DNA of 64,000 nt from Seminavis robusta (taxonomy: Eukaryota; Bacillariophyta; Bacillariophyceae; Naviculales; Naviculaceae), in contig CAICTM010000190.1 of assembly GCA_903772945.1 (NCBI GenBank), positions 31,008-95,007 of the forward strand, written 5' to 3'. The position numbers and the translations under genes are program-made. The number at the start of each line of letters is the position of its first letter. Positions within the stretch are counted from its first letter, which is position 1. The notes under the pieces were generated by a model. The model saw nothing but the letters and a program-made list of their open reading frames with translations. It made no database searches and had not been told where the DNA came from. Below, piece after piece: positions 20,497 through 29,300 of the stretch.

Positions 20497-21257
20497 ACTG
20501 TGTCACAGAGAGGTTCAGCACAAAGGATAGCCTTGTCAGCTTGTGGGGCAATCCTTTGGAATGCACTGGAGATTTGCTGTACAGGTGAGATGACAATGAC
20601 ATCCAATGAGTCTGAAAACAATAGGAGAGACTTGTTACCTCCATTGCGCTGAGTTTGTTGTGCCACCTGTAGGTATTGTTCCATGCGAACCTGCCATCGC
20701 AGGTACTCGGGTTGCCCATCCTTCCAGGCACTCTTCCCTTTGTCTGCTCGGATGACGATAGGTGGTTGATAGCCATTGCGTAGTGCCGAATAGAAATAGT
20801 TTCGAAAGTTTCGATGCAATTGCAGATCTTGGGACCCGTCGAATTCATCCTCATCGAGGCCAGAAAGCCTAAAACGTTCGACCGGTGGCGAATCCAAGTA
20901 CGTGTATAGTTGGATCGAGTACTCTTCATCGTTGCTGTTGCGATGTTTGTTGTAATTGTCTGGAAGAAGGAATGCCCGATGATGTGGTTTGGTGATGGCA
21001 GGAGAATCATCAGTTGCCTTCGCTTCCAAGAAGACACGATTGTTCGCGATTCCCGACCAACGAATGGATTGAAACAACACAGGCAAAGCCAATGCTGACA
21101 ACCCAATAGTAGCCATCAACCGTGGCAAGGGCAGCTTCCATTTAGCAGCCTGCCAACGCACCCAAAGCCCCATCCACAGCCAACGAAAGTGATGCCTATC
21201 CTCCTTTCGGTCGTCATTCATAGCATGACTATGATTACCATTCATCATTCTCTCCAA
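18969..21257 (-). CDS. Type II membrane protein with two glycosyltransferase-like domains
   Basis: 762 residues. A short cytosolic N-terminus precedes a transmembrane anchor at about residues 47-64 (LMATIGLSALALPVLFQSI), as in Golgi glycosyltransferases. Residues about 110-400 resemble the PLOD-type glycosyltransferase fold: SLLLFSDSLDVIVISP carries the Asp-x-Asp-like site, followed by FRYLNAGVMLGTP and VDDQAAL. Residues about 470-750 are a second domain: RRVVVSLTTTPPRI at the start, INVDDEYIYPPDLVES as an acidic metal site, AFQGAIYRRDFF, and TTDDIWISAELAKKG near the end. Two transferase domains in one chain suggest a processive or two-step glycan enzyme in the secretory pathway; donor and acceptor are unknown. 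Single exon. Residues 260-762 are duplicated at 38799-40310. Confidence 0.82.
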   Translation of the reverse strand: MERMMNGNHSHAMNDDRKEDRHHFRWLWMGLWVRWQAAKWKLPLPRLMATIGLSALALPVLFQSIRWSGIANNRVFLEAKATDDSPAITKPHHRAFLLPDNYNKHRNSNDEEYSIQLYTYLDSPPVERFRLSGLDEDEFDGSQDLQLHRNFRNYFYSALRNGYQPPIVIRADKGKSAWKDGQPEYLRWQVRMEQYLQVAQQTQRNGGNKSLLLFSDSLDVIVISPVQQISSAFQRIAPQADKAILCAEPLCDTVYCKTDMAAKQFVDQQAPSRKNKFRYLNAGVMLGTPQTLVSIFEWVLPYMKEHKVDDQAALVKFWQQNPNKITLDYESEICGIISPVPQFLARDWDYSPLIEGLLDSSADHAKRAHEYVLHGFATKQDQGFMRKYSHKRPGLLHFAGVKYLDETYNKLARYNRCQQHLLHVYNVLGRVLLMTSQEDKEVPRDSRNSISTKSFPQDHQPKPAKRRVVVSLTTTPPRIKGILPVLLSLKRQSRVPDEIYFNVPQYSKRFNQEYVVPKALQKLSWLTLNMDCEDYGPATKLIPTLEKETDPDTLIINVDDEYIYPPDLVESLLHQHLKAPYIAFANAGQMIDTDHFSSTGVRVRSACRYDTSQWKKQLAAVDILEAFQGAIYRRDFFSLESIKNIPSNCLTTDDIWISAELAKKGITRVRIPYTQIDTLAEDAMSVDKLAPLRANNVFGESKNDRCALELLPHFQKSWRQTMQRIPMGFEWLDYPKAMPQNAYYDEEYNVERVTSPCSMPIE

Positions 21258-21553
21258 TTCACTTTTCTTCTTCTTGAAGGCTCCAATGAAACTTTTTATG
21301 TGGTTGCTTGGCTTAATTGTCCCAGAAGCTTGCGCTGCACAATCGATTTTAAAGCCATTACGTGTACGGTAGATCTCCCGCGACCGGTACGGTCGTAGAA
21401 GTCGTCGTATCGGTGCGGTATAATCTACGGAACCATGATCGGTAGGTTGTACTACATGTACCGTGCAGGCCGAACAGGTTGCCTCGGTTGGTTGGCGCTA
21501 CCGGTACCAGGTACGGTACCGCACCGTGCTACGGGATTACTGTTATGCTGTAC

Positions 21554-21736
21554 ATGTATGTATGTATGTATGTATGTATGTATGTATGTATGTATGTATG
21601 TATGTATGTATGTATGTATGTATGTATGTATGTATGTATGTATGTATGTATGTATGTATGTATGTATGTATGTATGTATGTATGTATGTATGTATGTATG
21701 TATGTATGTATGTATGTATGTATGTATGCATGTATG
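21554..21736. repeat. (TATG)n tetranucleotide microsatellite
   Basis: About 180 bp of almost perfect TATG repeats, roughly 45 copies, ending in tatgcatgtatgg. It is open in all frames because the unit is four bases and contains no stop on either strand in these phases. Confidence 0.97.
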
Positions 21737-22389
21737 GAAGCATCGTACAGTCGTACCGTTTGCACTCATAGTTTCCGTGATCGGTCCTGCAGCAGCTTTC
21801 CGCTCTACCGGTACGGTACCGTAGCCCGTAGCGGATTGCGGGTTGGGCCACGACTAATTTTCGATTGAGCATTTACAGAACTGTAGTACGAAGGGGTGCT
21901 GGTGATACTACGTTTGCAAAATTCAACACGTCAATGGGGGTCGTTTTTTTCAAGGGGTTTTCGACTGTAGACAGACTCTGCTGCTCCAACCTTCAGTTGT
22001 ACATGCCTTCTATGGTAGTAGAGAAAAGATCCCTGGCTTGGTTGGTACGGCTTGATGAGTATGGCCCAGCCAATCTATCCATTGTGTGCAATGGAGCGAT
22101 TTTGGCTTGGAGCGATTTTCGAGTTCTTTTTTTTAGGTTGCAGAGCTAATAATGGACAATCCTGCGCAACACTGTACGGGGTAGCTGTACATTCCAGTCG
22201 CGGTACGGACTCAAGATTATGGATCCCGAGTACTTTGGGGGAACTTGGGGGTGGGATTCACCCCTCTTTCCTAAATACCACACCGCACACCGCACACCGC
22301 ACCGCTACCGCTACCAGGTACATACCGTACCGCACATCGGTTCATGATGTACAATAAGCGCCAGCCCAGCCGGAGAGGTGCGCTCATTG

Positions 22390-22475
22390 ATTTTCTATTT
22401 ATTTATTTATTTATTTATTTCTATTTATTTATTTATTTCTATTTATTTATTTATTTCTATTTATTTATTTATTCC
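22390..22475. repeat. TTTA/TTTC low-complexity array
   Basis: Runs of atttattt interrupted by tctattt at regular intervals, followed directly by cgaggcgtcgaggcgtcg. Confidence 0.9.
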
Positions 22476-22499
22476 TTGCTTCCGAGGCGTCGAGGCGTC

Positions 22500-22612
22500 G
22501 AGGCACCGTACTACTACTTCCAACCACCAATGCTCTTTACTATGACGAGGCTTTACTATGACGAGGCACCGTACTACTACTTCCAACCACCAATGCTCTT
22601 TACTATCACAGC
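22500..22612. repeat. 63-bp tandem duplication
   Basis: A unit beginning gaggcaccgtactactactt and continuing through a ccaccaatgctctttactat block at 22500 is repeated with a 63-bp period from 22563. Confidence 0.85.
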
Positions 22613-22928
22613 ATCCTGGCATTGGATTGACATGCGTCCCAACAGAAAATCCATTTGCTGCCTTGGCTTGCCTGACACAAAGGATTTTATTTCTGCATTG
22701 CACTACAATATCGAAAAAGAGGTTTGGAGAGAAGCCGTCCTTCTACCGACGACATTGTCTACCAATGGTCTACCAATCCACCGTCTACCACTACCGCTAC
22801 GGATCTGTTGTCGCCAGCTGCTCCTGTTTTTGACTACTCCCTTGATTGCTGCGCAATTTGTTCCGCCTTGAAGTCAGTGCCTACTTCGGTAGGGGCAAGA
22901 CTCTTGGCAACAACATACAGCTAGCATT

Positions 22929-23972
22929 ATGGTGAAGTACTCCAAAAGCCGTGAGGGCCGAGTCTTTGGGTTTGGTGTTACCCATATTCCTACCAAGAAA
23001 TCAGAATCATCAAAGCGCACTGTGGCTGCTGCTAATGCTATGAAGGTTGAATTGGGGCGCCCTCTCTCAAAGAATCAAAAGAGAAGAACACACAAAAAGC
23101 TCAAGAAACTACTGAGCTTGCCAAATCCTGGTTGGGATGGCCTTATCACAGTGGATCCCGCTGAATTTTCTGGAGCCCAGTACTCATTTGCCCCAGAGGA
23201 GCTACTTTTGGTTGATGCCAAGGATGGCTTTGTTCACTGGTTGGATAGGGCCAATGGTGTCTTTTCGTGCATTGTCGTTCCAAGAAAATTGAGGAATGTG
23301 GCAATGAATGGTAACAATACTGAAGTTGTTACGGCTGCCCTGGAACGTCTTCAAAAAATAGAAAGATCCAACAAACGTGGGGAGGGCCAGACTGGAGAGA
23401 GCACATGCAATGCAAAATATGCCATCTTTGGTACCAAAGCTTTGCAAAGGAAAGGTCTTTCAAGGTCCAAACTCCAGGAGAAATGTCCTGAAGAAGCTAA
23501 AATTTTGGAGGCTTGGGCACTTCGCCTTGAACACTTGGCAGCAAATCTCACTCCCTCAACTCAATTACGTGCCATCAAAAAAGCTGCTGAACTGGTTGAT
23601 TTGTGTACCATTGAGGGTTGCACATTTGGTGGTGCCCTTGCGTCCTCAGTGGATTACTCAGCTCCGGCTCATGTTGATGATGATTTCTTTTTGTCGGCCC
23701 ACCAACTCAATGTTAGTGGCCGCTTTGGAGATGAGGAAATAGTGCAGTATTTTTGCTTTCCTTCTTGTGGATTTGCAGTTGCTTTGCGCCCTGGAGATGT
23801 CATCCTATTCAATCCCCAGGTTCACCATTGCCTATCCAAAAAGTCTCCCGCTTATGCTGAGGACCGTGTGCATGTCACTACCATGTATCTCAAGACTCGG
23901 CTGGTAGGAAAGAATGACACTAGTGCAACTCTCACAGAAGAGGAAAAGGAATATTTTGTCATGAAACTTTAA
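22929..23972 (+). CDS. 2-oxoglutarate/Fe(II) dioxygenase-like protein
   Basis: 347 residues, single exon. The C-terminal half shows the double-stranded beta-helix signature of 2OG-Fe(II) dioxygenases. There is an H-x-D at His248/Asp250 (APAHVDDDFF), a distal His299 or His300 in PGDVILFNPQVHHCLS, and Arg313 in DRVHVTTMYLKT, which would hold the co-substrate carboxylate. The spacing resembles TET/JBP-like and prolyl-hydroxylase-like members; which branch is uncertain. The N-terminal 60 residues are very basic (KNQKRRTHKKLKKLL) and could bind nucleic acid or direct nuclear entry. It lies next to a transposase-like locus. TET/JBP-like enzymes are known to be carried by some eukaryotic transposons, so a mobile-element link is possible but unproven. 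Confidence 0.7.
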   Translation: MVKYSKSREGRVFGFGVTHIPTKKSESSKRTVAAANAMKVELGRPLSKNQKRRTHKKLKKLLSLPNPGWDGLITVDPAEFSGAQYSFAPEELLLVDAKDGFVHWLDRANGVFSCIVVPRKLRNVAMNGNNTEVVTAALERLQKIERSNKRGEGQTGESTCNAKYAIFGTKALQRKGLSRSKLQEKCPEEAKILEAWALRLEHLAANLTPSTQLRAIKKAAELVDLCTIEGCTFGGALASSVDYSAPAHVDDDFFLSAHQLNVSGRFGDEEIVQYFCFPSCGFAVALRPGDVILFNPQVHHCLSKKSPAYAEDRVHVTTMYLKTRLVGKNDTSATLTEEEKEYFVMKL

Positions 23973-24181
23973 AATAAATAGTCACCACTGCCGATCCTCC
24001 CTCGTCCTGTAAGTTTCCCCTTGTTGCTATTCTCCAAGGCCATGCACTGCACTACTAAGACGCTGTTAATACTTCCTTGCTGAGTTTAGGTTGTTTGCTG
24101 GTCACTGAATAGTAGCTGCCATGACGATAATATCGATGACAGCACAATGACGAGGGCTTTCCATAGAGCTCTTGTCTGATT

Positions 24182-24820
24182 TCAACGATTGCGACTGTTG
24201 CGGCCAGTCAGCTGGGAGAAATGCTTCATTTCTACTGCTTCGGACGAGTCTGAAGAGTCGTCTAGAAGGTCCTTTGGCGCTTTTGGCGGTTGACGTCGGT
24301 CCTTGCGGCGACGCTGGATTGGTTGGCGCTCGTCTTCGCTCTCACTTGAAGCTTCAGGCACGGGGCGCATCTTGCTGGGTTTTCGATCGGCCTGTTTGGC
24401 AGTTGGTTTGGAAGCAGCAGCTGGTTTGGCACTGGCACTGGCAGTTGGTTTGGAAGCAGCAGCAGGAACTCGAGCATCATCACATCCGATTTCAAAGCTG
24501 TTGGCACCACCACTGATAATAACGTGAAGATAGTGGCCACCTCTGTTGGTCTTGAATCGCAGGTGTCCATTGGAAGCTGAAACCATCTTTGCCTCCAGGT
24601 CGTACAAGAGAATTGGACGTCCATTGGGAATGTAACGATCTCCCTGCAAGCAACAGAACATGTCAACATCCTTGTTTCGATCCACACAACGCTGGATACC
24701 GGTACGAACGCCGTCAACAATGATGGCCATGGTATCATTGGAAACAGGCCGGGGGTTGCCGCCTTTGGAGAAGAAAGCAATCTTCACTTCGTCGTTTACA
24801 AGTCGATTCGGATTCGCCAT
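24182..24820 (-). CDS. Orphan protein, globular N-terminus and charged tail
   Basis: 212 residues, not recognised. Residues 1-115 look globular: a predicted beta/alpha mix with MANPNRLVNDEVKIAFF, MAIIVDGVRTGIQRCVDRN, MFCCLQGDRYIPNGRPILLYD and LRFKTNRGGHYLHVIISGG. Residues 118-212 are low-complexity, first Ala/Ser/Lys-Pro-Thr repeats (AAASKPTASA) and then Glu/Asp/Arg-rich (QPIQRRRKDRRQPP, LLDDSSDSSE). The basic-acidic tail suggests a nucleic-acid or chromatin contact, but that is inference. It is divergent from the 25071 gene with 250 bp between starts, and both lie between the dioxygenase-like gene and the transposase-like gene. Confidence 0.6.
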   Translation of the reverse strand: MANPNRLVNDEVKIAFFSKGGNPRPVSNDTMAIIVDGVRTGIQRCVDRNKDVDMFCCLQGDRYIPNGRPILLYDLEAKMVSASNGHLRFKTNRGGHYLHVIISGGANSFEIGCDDARVPAAASKPTASASAKPAAASKPTAKQADRKPSKMRPVPEASSESEDERQPIQRRRKDRRQPPKAPKDLLDDSSDSSEAVEMKHFSQLTGRNSRNR

Positions 24821-25070
24821 GGTGTTTCTTCCTTATCCGAAAAATGAGAAAGTGCCGTTGCTGATTGCGTTTTCGTTCCGATTCAATGCGCCTGGAGGTA
24901 CCCTGCCAGAGGCGGTACTCCATTCATTGGGTTCCTCGGAATCTTCCGTCGAGCCTGGACGAATCTTTAAGAGAGGTTCGTGCTGCCTCGAGGAAGAGTC
25001 TGAAGCCGGTCAATCGATTGTTTGGTAGAGGTAACGTGCGAAAGCAATCCACAATTCTCTTTCATCGAAA

Positions 25071-25694
25071 GTGAGAGCGAAGGCAACCATGGACAATGAC
25101 AATCAACCAATTCTGCAAACTGGCTCTTTTGATCCGTATTGCAGTTGGAAAACTCTTGTTTTTCTCAACCCAGTTGATGACTTCGAAAAAATGAGTGAAG
25201 AAGACCGGACGGTGGCAATTTGCTTGGAGACGTATGATGGCAAACGACGCAACTACAGAGGATCAGCCACGTTCGATCGATTTGCTGGAACTGCCAGTTA
25301 CCGTTTCTTGTTGTCTGTTCGCAGGGTTGAAAACATCGTGCAAGATTATGGCCAGGTTACCGAGCGGCTCAGTGAACATCTAAGCAGCTCTGTTGAAAGA
25401 TTCGAGCTTCGCCTAACGAAGCGCTTCTCATGGACGACCGAAACGCACAAAGTAAAGGGCGAGACGACCAGTGGTCGATGGATCACGCTGTGCTTCAATC
25501 GAGATGCAGCAGCTCAAACTCCGGACAGCATCAAACAGATTGATTTGATTGTACCAAAGTCGAAGACTTCTGACAACGGAAAACTCCTAGCTCTTGCTGT
25601 GAATAGCGCCAAGCTTGTGGTGGAAGCAAACATTGCCATTATGGAATTTGAGGCGGCAAAAGCGGAGATGGCACGACGACAACAAGCCACCTAA
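25071..25694 (+). CDS. Orphan soluble protein
   Basis: 207 residues (or 201 from the second methionine, MDNDNQPI). Not recognised. It has a mixed beta-strand pattern in residues 25-160 (WKTLVFLNPVDDFEKM, TVAICLETYDGKRRNYRGSATFDRF, RFELRLTKRFSWTTETHKV, GRWITLCFNRDAA, IKQIDLIVP) and an Ala/Glu-rich C-terminal helix (ANIAIMEFEAAKAEMARRQ). Ends in a short basic tail. Head-to-head with the 24182-24820 gene, sharing a 250-bp region. It could be an accessory gene of the neighbouring transposase-like locus. Confidence 0.55.
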   Translation: MRAKATMDNDNQPILQTGSFDPYCSWKTLVFLNPVDDFEKMSEEDRTVAICLETYDGKRRNYRGSATFDRFAGTASYRFLLSVRRVENIVQDYGQVTERLSEHLSSSVERFELRLTKRFSWTTETHKVKGETTSGRWITLCFNRDAAAQTPDSIKQIDLIVPKSKTSDNGKLLALAVNSAKLVVEANIAIMEFEAAKAEMARRQQAT

Positions 25695-26380
25695 ATAGTT
25701 TGGCCCCATCCACATCCAACAATTGTTCTGTTTCCCAATAGCTTTTATTAATCGTATGATATAGCATCTTTTTGTTATCCAGCCAGTTGTAGACGGAACC
25801 AAAGCAACATTTACTTCCAAAGCTAGCTGCATCGTCCGCATGTATACTAGCAGCTAGCTAGCCTGAGCGATGCAATTCAGAGTGCGTACCAAGGGATTGT
25901 ACCAGTACGAAGAGGGATCAATCCTCTCAGCTCCGAAAAAAATGAAAAGGGTCTTGACAGCCCAAAAACAGCGTTAAAATATGCCCTTTTTTGAGTCATT
26001 TGAATCCTTTGACTAACTCGACTGTTCCATAAGTGGTATTTGATACCCCAATTCCAGTTTCCCAGGTAGCTGTAAGAGAAAATGTGTCGAGAGGCTAAAA
26101 AGTAGAGGACGACGAGGATAATCAATGAGGATGCGACAATGTGTTGCTGGCCGAAGGTTGTTGTTAATGATGAGGTCCAGATGCACTATGCTTGTCTGTT
26201 TTCACCTCTTTGTCATGAGTGGCACCAGGGGTCGATCGGAACAAAGTGAGAAACTCGATTTGATCATCAGGTCTCATGCAATGAGTCTTCCAAAATATCG
26301 AACGCTTTCACTTCAAAGTCAGATAGATTTTTCATGTCCGTTCAAATCTTGGGTGTCACAATGCCATGGTTTAGACCATT
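25695..26380. other. Spacer before the transposase-like gene
   Basis: No supported gene. GCTAGC-type motifs occur at 25820-25860. A 100-codon frame at 26125-26427 overlaps the start of the next gene and has no recognisable features. Confidence 0.45.
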
Positions 26381-29300
26381 ATGCAGCTGCAGGAAGACAT
26401 TGGTTGCATCCTTGGATTGCAGATTGAAGTTGCTGCCATGGAGCTTCGACGGCGGCAAAATCCTTTCTTGGAAGCAATCAATACGACCAATGACGTCCAG
26501 CCAGCATCAGCACCAGCACCAGCACCACCCCCAGTGGCATTGATTACCCCCAATGAGCAAGTAGCAGTGAGTCAATCTTCAAGCGTTGCAGACAACCTGT
26601 TGCTGGCACTACGAGACACCATTAGCTCTAGGAAGACTAGAAACACGCCTCTGTTTGAATTCATCAAAGGAGGAAACAAATCATTCAAGGAAAAAGGATG
26701 GCTGCGACGAGCACTCCTTGACGCTGATTCAGCAGCTCGATTCGCCATTCAAGAACGTGAAAACTACTTTCTTCTGTTGATATTCATGGGGTTATCTGGC
26801 ACTGGGCCTGAAGTCGATGAAAAATCAAAGCAGGACACATCTCCAATGGCGCTGCTCAGTCAAGCTTGGGGCTTTTCAAAGCCGGCGGTTCGAAGAGCTT
26901 GCGGCGTTCCATTAGACGACGACAATTTTCTTGACTCTCTCCTGCCATGTGAAGTTAGAAAGCGAAATAAATGCGCCTCGAGCTGGACTCCACAAGCGAA
27001 AGCGAATAGATTGATCTCAGAAGCCGAGCCAGACGGCTTTGTTTCCCCAGATTTTGCAGCAACCCGACAATCCAAAAAACGTGACATGAAAGCAACCCCC
27101 AATCTGCTGTCAGGAATGGAAAGCTTGGGGTTGGAATCTCCCAGAACGCCCACAGTGATGAGCGCTATGAGATTCTTTGGTCGGCAAGACGCATTTGATG
27201 CAGGTCGCCAGCAGCGCACACGGCTTGATTTCGGAGAAAGGTCACCTCTTATCGAGGAGACAGAGGAGCAATCCGACGCAACCCAAACAGACCCAACTCA
27301 TGAAAGCAAAGCGACCCAAACCGAAATGAAATCGAGAGTACAAGCAGAAATAAAAACCCACTCCATCAGTGGAGACTGCGAGGAAGAGATTTGTCGAGCT
27401 CTTTTCCTCCTCTTTCAGAAGAAAGCAGTGCCAATTGATCAGACATCAAGGACCAATGAGAATAAAATCTTGACCGTTCGGCAATTCCGGAGCGGATCGT
27501 CCATGAAGCTTCTCCGAATTAAACAAAGTCGACGATGGACAAAGGGAGACGAGCGAGGGAGGAAGATTAAGCGGAAAGCTCAATTGGTTGAAACATTACT
27601 TGACAATTTGGATGTGTCCGAAAGCGAGCTGCTCTCGATTCTGAAAATCGTTGGAAGAAATCATTCCCTCCATGTATTTGCCGACGATAGCGAATGCCGT
27701 TTAAGCATTGAGCAGTGCGCGGCCATGATGCAATACCTTCCGACCACTGTCCGAGGACTTGAACGGCTCTCACGATTCTTCAAAGCGACACTGTCGAGTT
27801 TCGGGGACCAACTCTTTCCAACGATGCTCAGGAAAAAGCTCGCAAGTTACGCTATGGAATCGTTTGATTTGAAGTTAGGTTTTGAGATGGTGTCACTTGA
27901 AATTGGCGGGGAAAAGAGAAATGAGCGGTGCTTACATGCGTGGGTAAAGGAACCAGCAAAAGTCATTGAGACGCTGACACAAAGCGCAATCATGGCAGGG
28001 AAATTCGAAGAGTCTGCAGCTTTTTGCAAGCACCACAATCAACTGACTGTCGTTCAAGGAACGGATCGAGGGGGTGATATTACACTTTGCTTAGTGCGTG
28101 TCGCCAACCGAAGTGGAGGAAACGCTCCTCAATACTGTATCCCTCTCGCATTCTATGAATACGGAAAAGAAAGCTACAGCAACCTCGAAAAGACAATATT
28201 CAACCCAAGCAAACCAACCAAAAACTTCCTTCAAAAGATGTTGAATGGCGACTTCCAAATGATCGTGGTGGAAATCAATGAAGGCAGCATTGCAGTAGAC
28301 GCGCAATGCTGTATTCTTGATTGCGCAACAACGCTCCGGATCGATCGACTACCCGACAGCAGCACACTTCGATTGGAGGCTTACGAAACTCCTCTGCCAA
28401 GACTTGTTACGGTTTTCAATGAGGAAGAATCGCGGAACAGTGAGGAAAACCCAAGTCGACACAAGCAATTCATTCAGCTAGTTGGCAAGGCGAGCAATGA
28501 AGCAACTCATGAATATACGGGGCTTGCTTTGACCAACTGTTTTGGGCGTGATGTGTTTCAGGCAACGTTTCGAGAACCGCTGCAGATAACGACGACAAGC
28601 TCCGTTCGAATCAGATCTCTGCGAATCAGAGGGATAACAGCAGATGACATCAAATGCAATACAGCTGTCATGGGGCAGGGAACGGCAGGTGTGATGTGCC
28701 CGTGTACGATGTGCATTGGGAGAAAGAAAGAGTTCAGCCGATTCTTATCTCTGCCATCGAACCAACAGCCAGCTCTCCGTAAAGGCGACAATGCAAATCC
28801 AACGTTGTATGATGGATTCGTTGAAGACGCCGGTGGTCGAGTTGATTGGGTGCGAGCAAACTCTGCAGGCCAAGCAAAGACGCTGAAACTCCGCTATCAC
28901 AGTGTCGTCCACCAACCTTTACTCTACACGCCCCCAGAACACAACTCTGGATCTGGTATGCATGTCTCTAGTGGGCTGCTTACTCATCTAACGATGCGAA
29001 TGTTGGACTTGCTGGGTAAAATCGATCGAGAGCTCCCATGGTTGGAACAATTGTCACCTCTCATGGAAGAAGCAAGACGTTTCAGCATTGCTTCAGTGAA
29101 GGAGGCAGAGAAGCTTCGAAGAGAGGACACACGACTACAACGGGATGCAAAAGCAGCCGAGAGGCTATCAATGACTACTAGCCAGCTCAACTCAATCAGC
29201 GCGGACCGAAGTGAACTTGCAAGAAAGCTCAAGACGAAAACCAAAGCATGCGAATCGGCAAAGTTGTTTTTGGAGAAAGGAAATGATTTTCTAGATGGGG

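Larger units (their letters stand above)
21258..22928. other. Intergenic, microsatellite-rich
   Basis: Lies between the divergent glycosyltransferase and dioxygenase-like genes. It contains a long (TATG)n array, a TTTA/TTTC array and a 63-bp duplication. The long frames here (MYVC or IHTY repeats, and a 175-codon frame at 22344-22871) arise from the simple repeats and are not credible genes. Confidence 0.7.

Noticed and set aside
20405-21106. 233-codon minus-strand frame
   Set aside because: A shifted frame of the glycosyltransferase gene with lower coding character.
21435-21872. Several 78-129 codon frames with MYVC or IHTY repeats
   Set aside because: Products of the TATG microsatellite, which is open in every frame.
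22344-22871. 175-codon frame upstream of the dioxygenase-like gene
   Set aside because: Built from TTTA repeats and a 63-bp duplication; no domain.
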